DNA of 64,000 nucleotides from Solimonas aquatica. GTDB taxonomy: Bacteria; Pseudomonadota; Gammaproteobacteria; Nevskiales; Nevskiaceae. Below are positions 48,576 to 57,200 of this stretch, piece by piece. The notes under the pieces are model-generated. The model saw only the letters and a program-made list of their open reading frames with translations. It did not search any database and had not been told where the DNA came from. Position 1 is the stretch's first letter. Each line of letters starts with the position of its first letter. The stretch spans positions 124,001 through 188,000 of the forward strand of contig NZ_FOFS01000005.1 of NCBI RefSeq assembly GCF_900111015.1, in the 5' to 3' direction. Made by a program: the position numbers and the translations under genes.

Positions 48576-48614
48576 GGCGCGCCTGCCTTGCCGTTGCGGC
48601 GAGGCAGGCGCGCA
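48576..48614 (-). terminator. Long GC-rich hairpin after the repeat-protein gene
   Basis: An 11-bp perfect stem (48578-48588 with 48602-48612), extended inward by GCCG-TTG-CGGC, lies between the 3' end of the leftward secreted protein gene and the oxyR start. No T-run follows, so its action as a terminator is uncertain. Confidence 0.45.
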
Positions 48615-48630
48615 GCTGGTGACGACTTGC

Positions 48631-49863
48631 CTAGCGGCGGCGCAGAACGCGGGCGAAGCCTGCGCCCAGACCCAGCAGCGACAGGCTCAGCCAACCCAGC
48701 GCACCACCACCGCCACCGCCGAGGTTGCCGCTGGTATCGGGCACCGAGGTGAGCGGCACCTGATAGGGATCGGCGTAGCTCACCCAATCGACGATGCAGT
48801 AGCCGTCGGAAGTGCCGCAGCTCTGGTTGTACTCGCTGACGATCAGCGTGCCGCTGTAGCTGCCCTGCGGCGGCTGGCTGCTGATGGGCACGGTGGTATC
48901 GAGGTTGGTGAAGGAGCCGGCCGGCCGCAGCGTGCCCTGGCTGTTGGTATTGCTCAGCCCGGCCAGCGGGGCCACCGCCATGCGGTAGCCGCTGATGCTG
49001 CCGCCGCTGTAGGCGCTGGTGGTGGCCCACAGCTCCAGACGCAGGCTGCCGCTGGTGCGCGTCAGCGAGCCGTTGTGCAGCTCCGCCACCTTGAAGCGCA
49101 CGGTCTGCGCCAGATAATCCGGCGTGCTGGAAGTGGCACCCACCACTTCGACCGCATTGCTGCTGGTGCCGCCGCTGCTGGCCACCTGCAGCTGCGGCGT
49201 GAGCTTCAGGTAATCGTCGAAGCAGTAGCCGTCATTGCTGGTGCAGGCGCTGGTGTACTCCGTGACCATCAGCACCGGATAGTAGGTACCCGGCGGCGGC
49301 ACGGTGTCGACGAGCACATCCTGCGAGATGTCGTGGAAGTAAGCCCCGGGCGCGAGCTGCGTGCTGCTGCTGCCGCTGGCGTGCAAGGGCAGCACCGCCA
49401 GGCGATAACCGTTGAGGCTGCCGCCGTTGTAATCGCTCTTGCTCGCCCACAGCTCCAGGCGCAGCGCGCCGGAGGTCACGGTGCTGGAGGTATTGCTGAC
49501 CTTGGCCACCGCGATGTGCGCGGTGTTGGTGCTGAAGTTCGCGCTGTAGCTGGCCGGGGTGCTGAGCTGGATGGCGCTGCCGGCGCCAGCCTTCGCCTGC
49601 ACATCGCCGCCCTGGGCGAGTTCGGAAGACGGCGAAGGCTCGGCCGACCCGTCCGGACTAGCCGGCACCGCCGCCTCGCCCTGCGCGCCGGCGGGCATCG
49701 GTTCCACCGTGGCGGCCGTGTACGACAGAGGGCGCGCCGAGGCGCTGCCGAAGGCCAGCGCCAGCAGCAAGGCCGACGCCAGACGCGATTGGGGATGAAA
49801 CAGAGAAAACCACGAAATGCGCGCGCCCGCCGAGGGCGCGGCGCTGATGGGGGATAAATTCAT
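48631..49863 (-). CDS. Secreted two-repeat protein with GlyGly-CTERM-like tail
   Basis: A 410-aa protein with an N-terminal signal peptide (LASALLLALAFGSASA) and two tandem beta-rich repeats of about 115 residues. Each has LRLELWA, YNGGSLNGYRLAVLPL or YSGGSISGYRMAVAPL, and a Cys pair in C(T/G)xxDGYC. The end (GGGGGGALGWLSLSLLGLGAGFARVLRRR in pieces: Gly run, hydrophobic helix, RRR) looks like a GlyGly-CTERM signal that rhombosortase proteases cut. The ATG at 49863 has an AGGAG ribosome site. It is probably surface-attached or released via type II secretion; no relative is named. Confidence 0.75.
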   Translation of the reverse strand: MNLSPISAAPSAGARISWFSLFHPQSRLASALLLALAFGSASARPLSYTAATVEPMPAGAQGEAAVPASPDGSAEPSPSSELAQGGDVQAKAGAGSAIQLSTPASYSANFSTNTAHIAVAKVSNTSSTVTSGALRLELWASKSDYNGGSLNGYRLAVLPLHASGSSSTQLAPGAYFHDISQDVLVDTVPPPGTYYPVLMVTEYTSACTSNDGYCFDDYLKLTPQLQVASSGGTSSNAVEVVGATSSTPDYLAQTVRFKVAELHNGSLTRTSGSLRLELWATTSAYSGGSISGYRMAVAPLAGLSNTNSQGTLRPAGSFTNLDTTVPISSQPPQGSYSGTLIVSEYNQSCGTSDGYCIVDWVSYADPYQVPLTSVPDTSGNLGGGGGGALGWLSLSLLGLGAGFARVLRRR

Positions 49864-50074
49864 TGCCACGAACTCCTGATGACCTGTTTCCCAACGACCT
49901 GTGACGCGCTCTGCGGCGCGCCTGCATCGCGCCCTGTGCCTGACGCGGCAGTGCTCGGCTTCGGCGATGAAGTCCATGCGCACTGCAGGCCGGATGCTAA
50001 CCGATTCAGCAGGGGACTTGGCCCGCCTTGCGGGTTTGTGGCGCCTGCGACGATGCACTACATGAACGCTGCGC

Positions 50075-50548
50075 TCAGTGCACCGGAATCAACATCACGC
50101 CGCCGATCTTGGCTGGCACCAGCGCTGCGGCTGCATTCTCCGACACGGCCTGCCCGGTCTGCTGATCAAGCAGGCGGGCATACGCGATGCCGCGCTCCAC
50201 TCTTGCCTGCCCTGTATAAATGTGACCGACTTCCAGGCGCGCGCTGAGCGGCAGATAGGCTTCCATCAGCGGCCCCGGTGCCCACACGCTGTTCTTGCCG
50301 TGCACCACCTGCAGAACCAGATTGTGATTGCCCGGCGCGACCGCGTAACGTGCATCGATGCCACGGGTCATGACATCCGGCTTCACCATCTGCCCATCGA
50401 TGACCACAAACATCGCCGATATCGCGTGCTCCCCATCTTCCAGCCTTTGGTTCTGAATGATGGCCGCGCTCGGATCAATCTCGCCGACAGGAACTTTGGT
50501 GGCGCACGCGGTCAGCGTCATCACCAAGAACAGCATCAGGTATCGCAT
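50075..50548 (-). CDS. Small predicted lipoprotein
   Basis: A 157-aa protein with a lipoprotein signal (MRYLMLFLVMTLTAC, lipobox LTAC). The mature part contains VVIDGQMV, RYAVAPGNHNLVLQVV and HIYTGQARVERGIAYARL, a pattern like small envelope proteins whose fold is beta-rich. I do not recognise a named family. Base composition is lower in GC than most of the window and codon use looks different. Confidence 0.6.
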   Translation of the reverse strand: MRYLMLFLVMTLTACATKVPVGEIDPSAAIIQNQRLEDGEHAISAMFVVIDGQMVKPDVMTRGIDARYAVAPGNHNLVLQVVHGKNSVWAPGPLMEAYLPLSARLEVGHIYTGQARVERGIAYARLLDQQTGQAVSENAAAALVPAKIGGVMLIPVH

Positions 50549-50658
50549 GGATAATTTCCATTGGTTCGGGCTGCATGGAGCCGAGATGAACGCCCGGAGT
50601 AAATTGCTCGGAGGGCTTGCCGATAACTTCTTAATTTACTCGGCACTCTTCTGACTTC

Positions 50659-51087
50659 TCAGGCAATCACGCTTGAAGACAGAACCACAAAGCATTGGTA
50701 CGTGGCAATTCCGAATCCCCCCATCGAGATCAAATCCAGCACGAAGTCGATGGCGTATTGGCGAGAGAGCCAATCGGCCAACTTATAGCGCCGCGTGTCC
50801 TTGTACGCAGGCTTCATTTCGCCGTAATAGCAAGCCCACATGACGGACTTGTTGACGGCGGCAAGAACAACCTGAAGGGCGACGCCGGCCAAGAACAAGA
50901 TGCCAATGCTCGGTAGTCGTCCGGACTTGGCCAGAACCTCCCATATCTTGTCTTGGCTGAGGAAGAGCGCGGGCGCACCAATTCCATAGGCGACGAGCCA
51001 GGTTCTCAGCACCCCTGCATGCTGGCTGTAAGCCTCGGAGAGAGCCGCGGCACTCTCCGTCAAGCCAGCTGTGTTGTTGCTTGCCAT
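50659..51087 (-). CDS. Predicted membrane protein, function unknown
   Basis: A 142-aa protein with three or four hydrophobic segments (LRTWLVAYGIGAPALFL, LPSIGILFLAGVALQVVLAAV, VDLISMGGFGIATYQCFVVL-type). It carries a conserved-looking charged loop KPAYKDTRRYKLADWLSRQ. Similar four-helix proteins of unknown role are common in accessory regions. The coding sequence is visibly less GC-rich than its neighbours, suggesting recent transfer. Confidence 0.55.
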   Translation of the reverse strand: MASNNTAGLTESAAALSEAYSQHAGVLRTWLVAYGIGAPALFLSQDKIWEVLAKSGRLPSIGILFLAGVALQVVLAAVNKSVMWACYYGEMKPAYKDTRRYKLADWLSRQYAIDFVLDLISMGGFGIATYQCFVVLSSSVIA

Positions 51088-51412
51088 GCGACACCCCTCG
51101 TTGATGACAGCTAATTATCACGGCCACTCTCAAGCGGAACTGAGCGCTGGCCCTCTCTCCGGAGCAATATCGTCTCCACCTCTTTTGCACGCCCCCGCTT
51201 GACAGATTATTCCTCCCACCAGTGCCAGCCAGTAAACGCGACTCGGATGCTTCAAGCCGGACACGAAGCACCGCAGCTTCACCAACCCCCGTACGCTCAC
51301 ACTCCCCGACGATGGCAGTCGGGTTCGCGGCGCTCACCAACGCCCACCCAATAGCGCCCCACCCCACCACCCGCTACGATGCGCGCCCGCGTCAGATGAG
51401 CCCAGGATAGAC
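51088..51412. other. Low-GC intergenic region before yceH
   Basis: About 325 bases between the divergent membrane protein and yceH. It is less GC-rich than the average of the window. It should hold the promoters of both genes, but I see no convincing boxes, repeats or RNA genes. Short open frames here have no ribosome site. Confidence 0.4.
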
Positions 51413-52075
51413 ATGGCCGAATTGCTGCTCAGCCCGAACGAAGCCCGCGTGATCGCCTCGCTGGTGGAGAAGTCCATCACCACGCCGCAGTACTACCCCA
51501 TGACGCAGAACGCGATCATGCTCGCGGCCAACCAGAAGACGTCCCGCTTTCCGCTCATGAATCTGAGCGAGGGCGAGGTGGGCAATGCCCTGGGGCTTCT
51601 GGAGGAACTCAAGCTGGTGGTGCGCGACAACTTCAGCGCCCGCGCGCAGAAGTGGCGGCATCAGTTTCTGCATCAGCTGCTGCTCAAGCCGCAGACGCAG
51701 GCGGTGCTGGTGACGCTGATGCTGCGCGGGCCGCAGACCCTGGCGGAGCTGCGCGCGCATGCCGCGCCGCTGGGCGGTCCCGGGGACGATGAGTCGGTGC
51801 GTACGGTGCTCAATGATCTGGCCGACCGCGCGCAGCCCATGGTGACGCAGCTGCCGCGCGCGCCGGGACAGTCGGCGGTGCGTTATGCCCATCTTTTGTG
51901 CGGCGGCGAGTCCATTGCGGTGCCGCAGGACTGGGAAGCCGAGCCGGCCGCAGCGCCGCGCAGCGGCTCCACGGAGGCGCGGCTGGCTGCGCTGGAGCAG
52001 CAGCTGAGCGCGCAGCAGGAACAAATCAACGAGCTGAAACAACAGCTTGAACTGCTGATCGGGCCTCCCGGCTGA
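51413..52075 (+). CDS. yceH: YceH-family (UPF0502/DUF480) protein
   Basis: A 220-aa protein with the family start LSPNEARVIASLVEKSITTPQYYPMTQNAI and then ALGLLEELKLV, WRHQFLHQLLL and LMLRGPQTLAELRAHA, a tandem winged-helix arrangement. The C-terminal part is a short coiled coil (LAALEQQLSAQQEQINELKQQLELL). The molecular role is not established. A hairpin terminator follows. Confidence 0.9.
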   Translation: MAELLLSPNEARVIASLVEKSITTPQYYPMTQNAIMLAANQKTSRFPLMNLSEGEVGNALGLLEELKLVVRDNFSARAQKWRHQFLHQLLLKPQTQAVLVTLMLRGPQTLAELRAHAAPLGGPGDDESVRTVLNDLADRAQPMVTQLPRAPGQSAVRYAHLLCGGESIAVPQDWEAEPAAAPRSGSTEARLAALEQQLSAQQEQINELKQQLELLIGPPG

Positions 52076-52108
52076 AACGGCGCGGCGGCCTGCCGCGCCG
52101 TTCTGTGT
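52076..52108 (+). terminator. Terminator hairpin after yceH
   Basis: A perfect 11-bp stem (52076-52086 with 52092-52102) around GGCCT, followed by a short TTCTGTGTTC stretch. It overlaps the stop of yceH. Confidence 0.65.
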
Positions 52109-52193
52109 TCGGATGTCAAATCCGCTGGCAGGGCTTTAGCAAGATGAAACGCAGTCTGATACAGGGCTTATGGGCCCGGGGCTGGTCGGTTTC

Positions 52194-53585
52194 ATGGCGC
52201 TTTATCAAACCCGCTTGGGGGCACGCAGCTATCGCTTCGCCGATCTGAAGGCGGTGCTGGCCTGCGCTTCGCCGCGTCGCTCCGGCGATGAGCTGGCGGG
52301 CCTGGCTGCGCAGAGCGATGAGCAGCGCGTGGCCGCCAAGCGCGTGCTCGCGGAGCTGCCGCTCAAGAGCTTTCTGGAAGATCTGGTCGTGCCTTATGAG
52401 GACGACGAGGTCACGCGCCTGATCATCGACAGTCACGACGCGCAGGCCTTTGCGCCGGTTTCGGCGATGAGCGTGGGTCAGTTCCGCGACTACCTGCTGT
52501 CCTACGCGGCCGATAGCGACACACTCGCGCGCCTGGCACCGGGGCTCACGCCGGAGATGGTGGCCGCGGTGTCGAAGCTGATGCGCAATCAGGATCTGAT
52601 TGCGGTGGCCGCCAAGTGCCGGGTGGTGACGAAGTTCCGCAACACCCTGGGCCTGGCCGGGCGCCTCGGCTCGCGCCTGCAGCCCAATCACCCCACCGAC
52701 GATCCCATGGGCATCGCCGCCGCCACGCTCGACGGCCTGCTCTACGGCATCGGCGATGCGGTGATCGGCATCAACCCCGCCACCGATTCGGTGCCCGACA
52801 CCATCCGCCTGCTGCAGATGCTCGACGAGCTGCGCCAGCGCTTCGAGATTCCCACGCAGTCCTGCGTGCTCGCGCACATCACCACCAGCCTGCGCGCCAT
52901 CGAGCGCGGCGCCCCGCTGGATCTGGTGTTCCAGTCCATCGCCGGCAGCGAGGCCGCCAATCGCGGTTTCGGCATCGATCTGAAGCTGCTGCGCGAAGGC
53001 CTGGACGCGGCGCGCGCACTCCAGCGCGGCAGCGTGGGCGAGGACGTCATGTACTTCGAAACCGGCCAGGGCAGCGCGCTGTCGGCCAATGCGCATCACG
53101 GCGTGGATCAGCAGACCATGGAAGTGCGCGCCTACGCGGTGGCGCGACCGTTCTCGCCGCTGCTGGTCAATACCGTGGTCGGCTTCATCGGCCCGGAATA
53201 TCTCTTCGATGCCAAGCAGATCATCCGCGCCGGCCTGGAAGATCACTGCTGCGGCAAGCTGCTGGGTCTGCCGATGGGCGTGGACGTCTGCTACACCAAT
53301 CACGCCGAAGCCGATCAGGACGACATGGACACGCTCATGACCCTGCTCGCCACCGCCGGCGTGAACTTCATGATCGCGGTGCCCGGCGCCGACGATGTGA
53401 TGCTCAGCTACCAGAGCCTGGCCTACCACGACATTCTCGGCCTGCGCCATCTGCTCAATCTGCAGCCGGCGCCGGAGTTCGCGGCCTGGCTGCAGCGCAT
53501 GGGCCTGTGCGATGAGCACGGCCGCCTGCCGCCGCCCGAGGCCAACAGCAAGGCCCTGCGCCAGCTGTTTGCGGCCGCGCCATGA
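52194..53585 (+). CDS. eutB: Ethanolamine ammonia-lyase large subunit
   Basis: A 463-aa catalytic subunit that converts ethanolamine to acetaldehyde and ammonia with adenosylcobalamin. Diagnostic segments include YRFADLKAVLA, RSGDELAGLAA, YEDDEVTRLI, FETGQGSALSANAHHG, VNTVVGFIGPEYL and CCGKLLGLPMGVDVCYTNHAEADQ. I use the ATG at 52194 because it matches homologous starts; the ATG at 52170 is possible. Its stop overlaps the start of eutC (ATGA). Confidence 0.96.
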   Translation: MALYQTRLGARSYRFADLKAVLACASPRRSGDELAGLAAQSDEQRVAAKRVLAELPLKSFLEDLVVPYEDDEVTRLIIDSHDAQAFAPVSAMSVGQFRDYLLSYAADSDTLARLAPGLTPEMVAAVSKLMRNQDLIAVAAKCRVVTKFRNTLGLAGRLGSRLQPNHPTDDPMGIAAATLDGLLYGIGDAVIGINPATDSVPDTIRLLQMLDELRQRFEIPTQSCVLAHITTSLRAIERGAPLDLVFQSIAGSEAANRGFGIDLKLLREGLDAARALQRGSVGEDVMYFETGQGSALSANAHHGVDQQTMEVRAYAVARPFSPLLVNTVVGFIGPEYLFDAKQIIRAGLEDHCCGKLLGLPMGVDVCYTNHAEADQDDMDTLMTLLATAGVNFMIAVPGADDVMLSYQSLAYHDILGLRHLLNLQPAPEFAAWLQRMGLCDEHGRLPPPEANSKALRQLFAAAP

Positions 53586-54337
53586 GCGGGATCACGCACG
53601 ATCCCTTCGCGCGCTTTCGCGGCCTCACGCGCGCGCGCATCGGCATCGGCCGCGCCGGCGACGCGCAGCCCACGAATGCCTTGCTGGATTTTCAGGCCGC
53701 ACACAGCCGCGCGCGCGATGCCGTGCACGGCGCGGTGGACTTCCATGCCCTGGCCGCGCAGCTGGCGCATCCCAGCGTGCCGGTGCGCTCGCGGGCGCCG
53801 GACCGGCAGACCTATCTGCGTCGTCCCGATCTGGGCCGGCGTCTGCATGAAGAAGACGTCTCGCGCCTGCAGGCGCTGGCCGGCGACTTTGATCTGGCCA
53901 TCGTGGTGGCGGACGGTCTGTCCGCCGCCGCCGTGAGCGCACAGGTGCCGGGTCTGCTCGCGGCCCTGCTGCCGCGTCTGGACGGCATGCGGCTCGCGCC
54001 GATTGCGCTGGCTGCCCAAGGCCGCGTGGCCCTGGGCGACGAGATCGCCGAGCTGCTGGGCGCGCGCATGGTGGCGGTGCTGATCGGTGAGCGGCCGGGC
54101 CTGTCGGTGGCCGACAGCCTGGGCATCTATCTCACCTGGCAGCCGCGCCTGGGCCGTGTCGATGCCGAGCGCAACTGCATCTCCAATGTGCACGGCGATG
54201 GCCTCTCGCACGCGCAGGCCGCCGAAACCCTGTTGTGGCTGATGAACGAGGCGCGCGAGCGCCAGCTCACCGGCGTGGATCTGAAACTGGAAACGCCGAC
54301 GGTCTCGCTGCCTTCGGCGCCGCAAGCGCTTACCTGA
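53582..54337 (+). CDS. eutC: Ethanolamine ammonia-lyase small subunit
   Basis: A 251-aa cobalamin-binding subunit of ethanolamine ammonia-lyase. Recognisable parts are FRGLTRARIGIGRAGDAQPTNALLDFQAAHSRARDAVH, RPDLGRRL, VVADGLSAAAV, AVLIGERPGLS and SLGIYLTWQPR. It is coupled to eutB by a four-base overlap and is followed by the permease gene. No microcompartment shell genes are present around it. Confidence 0.95.
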   Translation: MSGITHDPFARFRGLTRARIGIGRAGDAQPTNALLDFQAAHSRARDAVHGAVDFHALAAQLAHPSVPVRSRAPDRQTYLRRPDLGRRLHEEDVSRLQALAGDFDLAIVVADGLSAAAVSAQVPGLLAALLPRLDGMRLAPIALAAQGRVALGDEIAELLGARMVAVLIGERPGLSVADSLGIYLTWQPRLGRVDAERNCISNVHGDGLSHAQAAETLLWLMNEARERQLTGVDLKLETPTVSLPSAPQALT

Positions 54338-54375
54338 TTCGCCCCTGCACGGCGAACAATTCTAGGAGTGGTGTC

Positions 54376-55773
54376 ATGAGCGAAGCAGCAACAAAGACCG
54401 AGTTGAAGAAAAGCCTGAGCGGTTGGCATTTATGGGGCATCGCGGTGGGCCTGGTGATTTCCGGCGAGTACTTCGGCTGGAGTTACGGCTGGGCCTCGGC
54501 GGGCACCCTGGGCTTCCTGGTCTCCACCATTCTGGTGGCGGTGATGTACACCACCTTCATCTTCAGCTTCACCGAGCTGACCACGGCCATTCCGCATGCC
54601 GGCGGTCCCTTCGCCTACAGCTATCGCGCCTTCGGGCCTTTCGGCGGATTCGTCGCGGGCTTCGCCACGCTGATCGAGTTCGTGTTCGCACCACCGGCGA
54701 TCTCGCTGGCCATCGGCGCGTATCTGAATGTGCAGTTCCCGGCACTCGATCCCAAGACCGCCGCAGTGGGCGCGTACATCGTGTTCATGGCGCTGAACAT
54801 TGCCGGCGTGTCCATCGCCGCCACCTTCGAGCTGTTCGTGACCCTGCTGGCGATCTTCGAACTGCTGGTGTTCATGGGCGTGGTGGCGCCGGGTTTCTCC
54901 TGGAGCCATTTCACCGCCAATGGCTGGGCGGGCACGTCGAGCTTCACGCCGGCGGCGCTGGGCGGCATCTTCGCGGCGATTCCCTTCGCCATCTGGTTCT
55001 TCCTCGCCATCGAGGGCGCGGCCATGGCCGCCGAGGAAACCAAGGACCCGAAGAAAGTCATTCCGCGCGCTTACGTGGGCGGCATTCTCACCCTGGTGGT
55101 GCTGGCCTTCGGCGTGATGTTCTTCGCCGGCGGCGTGGGCGACTGGTCCAAGCTCGCCAACATGAATGATCCGCTGCCGCAGGCCATGAAGATGGTGGTG
55201 GGTGAATCCAGCGGCTGGCTGCACATGCTGGTGTGGATCGGCCTGTTCGGCCTGATCGCTTCCTTCCACGGCATCATCATGGGCTACTCGCGACAGATCT
55301 TCGCGATGGCGCGTGCCGGCTTTCTGCCGGGCTTCTTCGCCAAGCTGCATCCCACGCGCAAGACCCCGCACTGGGCGATTCTCGCCGGCGGCGTGGTCGG
55401 CATCGCGGCCATCTATTCCGACAGCTTCATCCAGATCGGCGGCCAGCCGCTGACCGCCAACATCGTCACCATGTCGGTGTTCGGCGCCATCCTGCTGTAC
55501 ATCGTCTCCATGCTCAGCCTGTTCAAGCTGCGCCGCAGCGAGCCGAAGCTGGTGCGGCCGTTCCTGGCACCGTTCTATCCGGCGTTCCCGGCCATCGCCC
55601 TGCTGCTGGCGCTGGTGTTCATGGGCACCATGATCTATTACAACAAGATCGTGTTCGGCCTGTTCCTGGCGCTGTTCGCGGTGAGCCTGCTGTTCTACTT
55701 CCTCAGCGCCAAGTCGCGCGCTGCGGCGGCCAGCGATGATGCGCTGCTGGCGAGCGCGCCGGACGCGGCCTGA
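54376..55773 (+). CDS. eat: Ethanolamine permease (APC family)
   Basis: A 465-aa amino acid/polyamine-type transporter with about twelve transmembrane helices. The start at 54376 has TAGGAG 8 bases before. It shows GWHLWGIAVGLVISGEYFGWSYGW, FTELTTAIPHAGGPFAYS, and IPRAYVGGILTLVVL, the arrangement of the Pseudomonas/Rhodococcus-type ethanolamine permeases. Its place just after eutBC gives the substrate. It is followed by a terminator and the AraC regulator. Confidence 0.93.
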   Translation: MSEAATKTELKKSLSGWHLWGIAVGLVISGEYFGWSYGWASAGTLGFLVSTILVAVMYTTFIFSFTELTTAIPHAGGPFAYSYRAFGPFGGFVAGFATLIEFVFAPPAISLAIGAYLNVQFPALDPKTAAVGAYIVFMALNIAGVSIAATFELFVTLLAIFELLVFMGVVAPGFSWSHFTANGWAGTSSFTPAALGGIFAAIPFAIWFFLAIEGAAMAAEETKDPKKVIPRAYVGGILTLVVLAFGVMFFAGGVGDWSKLANMNDPLPQAMKMVVGESSGWLHMLVWIGLFGLIASFHGIIMGYSRQIFAMARAGFLPGFFAKLHPTRKTPHWAILAGGVVGIAAIYSDSFIQIGGQPLTANIVTMSVFGAILLYIVSMLSLFKLRRSEPKLVRPFLAPFYPAFPAIALLLALVFMGTMIYYNKIVFGLFLALFAVSLLFYFLSAKSRAAAASDDALLASAPDAA

Positions 55774-55834
55774 GCGGTTTGCACGCTTATTGCTCCGTCA
55801 AGCGCTGTCACGCTTGGGAGTGAAGCTGGCTGTG

Positions 55835-55869
55835 GCAGGACCGTGTCGGGGGACGCGGTCCTGCTTTTT
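55835..55869 (+). terminator. Terminator after the ethanolamine permease gene
   Basis: GCAGGACCG (55835-55843) pairs with CGGTCCTGC (55856-55864), followed by TTTTT. It is a good intrinsic terminator that separates the eut genes from the regulator. Confidence 0.85.
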
Positions 55870-55910
55870 CGATTTTTCGTGATTCTTCGTTCAAGGACCT
55901 GCAGCGCAAG

Positions 55911-56951
55911 ATGCGGATTTCGGCATCGACCAGCTCCGGACAGGGCCGCCATGTACTGGCGGCAGCCGCCAGCGGCGTGCGCGCCTTCATCCGCTGCGAG
56001 GGCGGCAACGACAGCACCGTGCTGTCGCGCGCCGGACTGGATGGCGCCAGCATCGACAATCCGCTGCTGCCCCTGGACCTGGGTGCCTACTGCCGGATGA
56101 TGGAGCTGGCGGCGGCCGACACCGGCGACGACAACTTCGGTCTGCGCTACGGCCAGCAGTTCCAGCCCGAGCAGCTGGGCCTGATCGGCCAGATCGCGCT
56201 GGCCGCGCCCAACCTGGGCAGCGCGCTGGAACATCTGGCGGGCCTGTTCCCGTTTCACCAGCAGGTCACCGAAACCGCGTTTCGCGAGCAGAACGGGGTG
56301 CTGAGCCTGGAGTACCGCATTCTCGACGGCCGCATCCTGCAGCGGCGTCAGGACGCCGAGCTGACCCTGGGCATGTTTGCCAATGTGCTGCGCCGCTGCC
56401 TGGGCGCGGACTGGGCGCCGGACGAAGTCTGGTTCGAGCATCCGCGACCGGGCCAGTGGCGCGAGCACCGCGAGGCGTTCCGTGCGCCGGTGCGCTATGG
56501 CCAGTCGCGCAATGCCCTGCGCTTCCGTCTGCGCGATCCACTGCAGGCCATGCCCGGCCGCGATCTGTCCACGCTGGTGCAGCTGCGCCAGCAGTTGCTG
56601 CAGGTGGCGGGCGATACCGGGCAGCTGAGCTTCGTCGACAGCCTGTGCGGCGAAATCCGCTCGCGGCTGGTGTCGGGTTATCCGCACATCGAGGCGGTGG
56701 CCGCAGCGCTGGGTCTGGCGCGCTGGACGCTGCAAAGGCGTCTGGCCGAAAGCGGCTGCAGCTATGCCGAGCTGGTGGAGGATCTGCGTCGGCGGCTGGC
56801 GACACAATATCTGGGCGAGCGGCATCTGCCGCTGAGCGACATCGCCGCACTGCTGGGCTATTCCGAACTCAGTGCCTTCACGCGTGCCTGCGTGCGCTGG
56901 TTTGGCGCCGCACCCACGCAGCTGCGCCGCCAGCGCGACGGCCTGCTCTGA
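55911..56951 (+). CDS. AraC-family regulator, probable ethanolamine-use activator
   Basis: A 346-aa regulator with an N-terminal arabinose-binding-like domain of the type in AraC_binding_2/Arabinose_bd proteins (NFGLRYGQQFQPEQLGLIGQIALAAPNLGSAL) and a C-terminal AraC helix-turn-helix (IEAVAAALGLARWTLQRRLAESG, LSDIAALLGYSELSAFTRACVRWFG). In Pseudomonas a regulator of this type (EatR) lies beside the eat-eutBC genes and responds to ethanolamine, so that role is likely here by position. Confidence 0.88.
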   Translation: MRISASTSSGQGRHVLAAAASGVRAFIRCEGGNDSTVLSRAGLDGASIDNPLLPLDLGAYCRMMELAAADTGDDNFGLRYGQQFQPEQLGLIGQIALAAPNLGSALEHLAGLFPFHQQVTETAFREQNGVLSLEYRILDGRILQRRQDAELTLGMFANVLRRCLGADWAPDEVWFEHPRPGQWREHREAFRAPVRYGQSRNALRFRLRDPLQAMPGRDLSTLVQLRQQLLQVAGDTGQLSFVDSLCGEIRSRLVSGYPHIEAVAAALGLARWTLQRRLAESGCSYAELVEDLRRRLATQYLGERHLPLSDIAALLGYSELSAFTRACVRWFGAAPTQLRRQRDGLL

Positions 56952-57200
56952 GACACTGCCGCCGGCACACAGACGCCGCATTTCCGCTGTGCCGATCAGG
57001 CTTGTGCGAATTTCACGCGTCGCGCTGCAAGCACCATGCGACGCAGCTCACCTTGCTGTGCTTTCTGCGCAGGGCACGCTGCGGAAAAGTCCTGCATCTG
57101 AAAGCAAACTCTGGTTTAATCGCACACTGGCACCGGGACTGCACACCGGTGTTACAAACCCGATCTACCAACAAACAGCTTTCAAGGCGAGGGGACCGTC

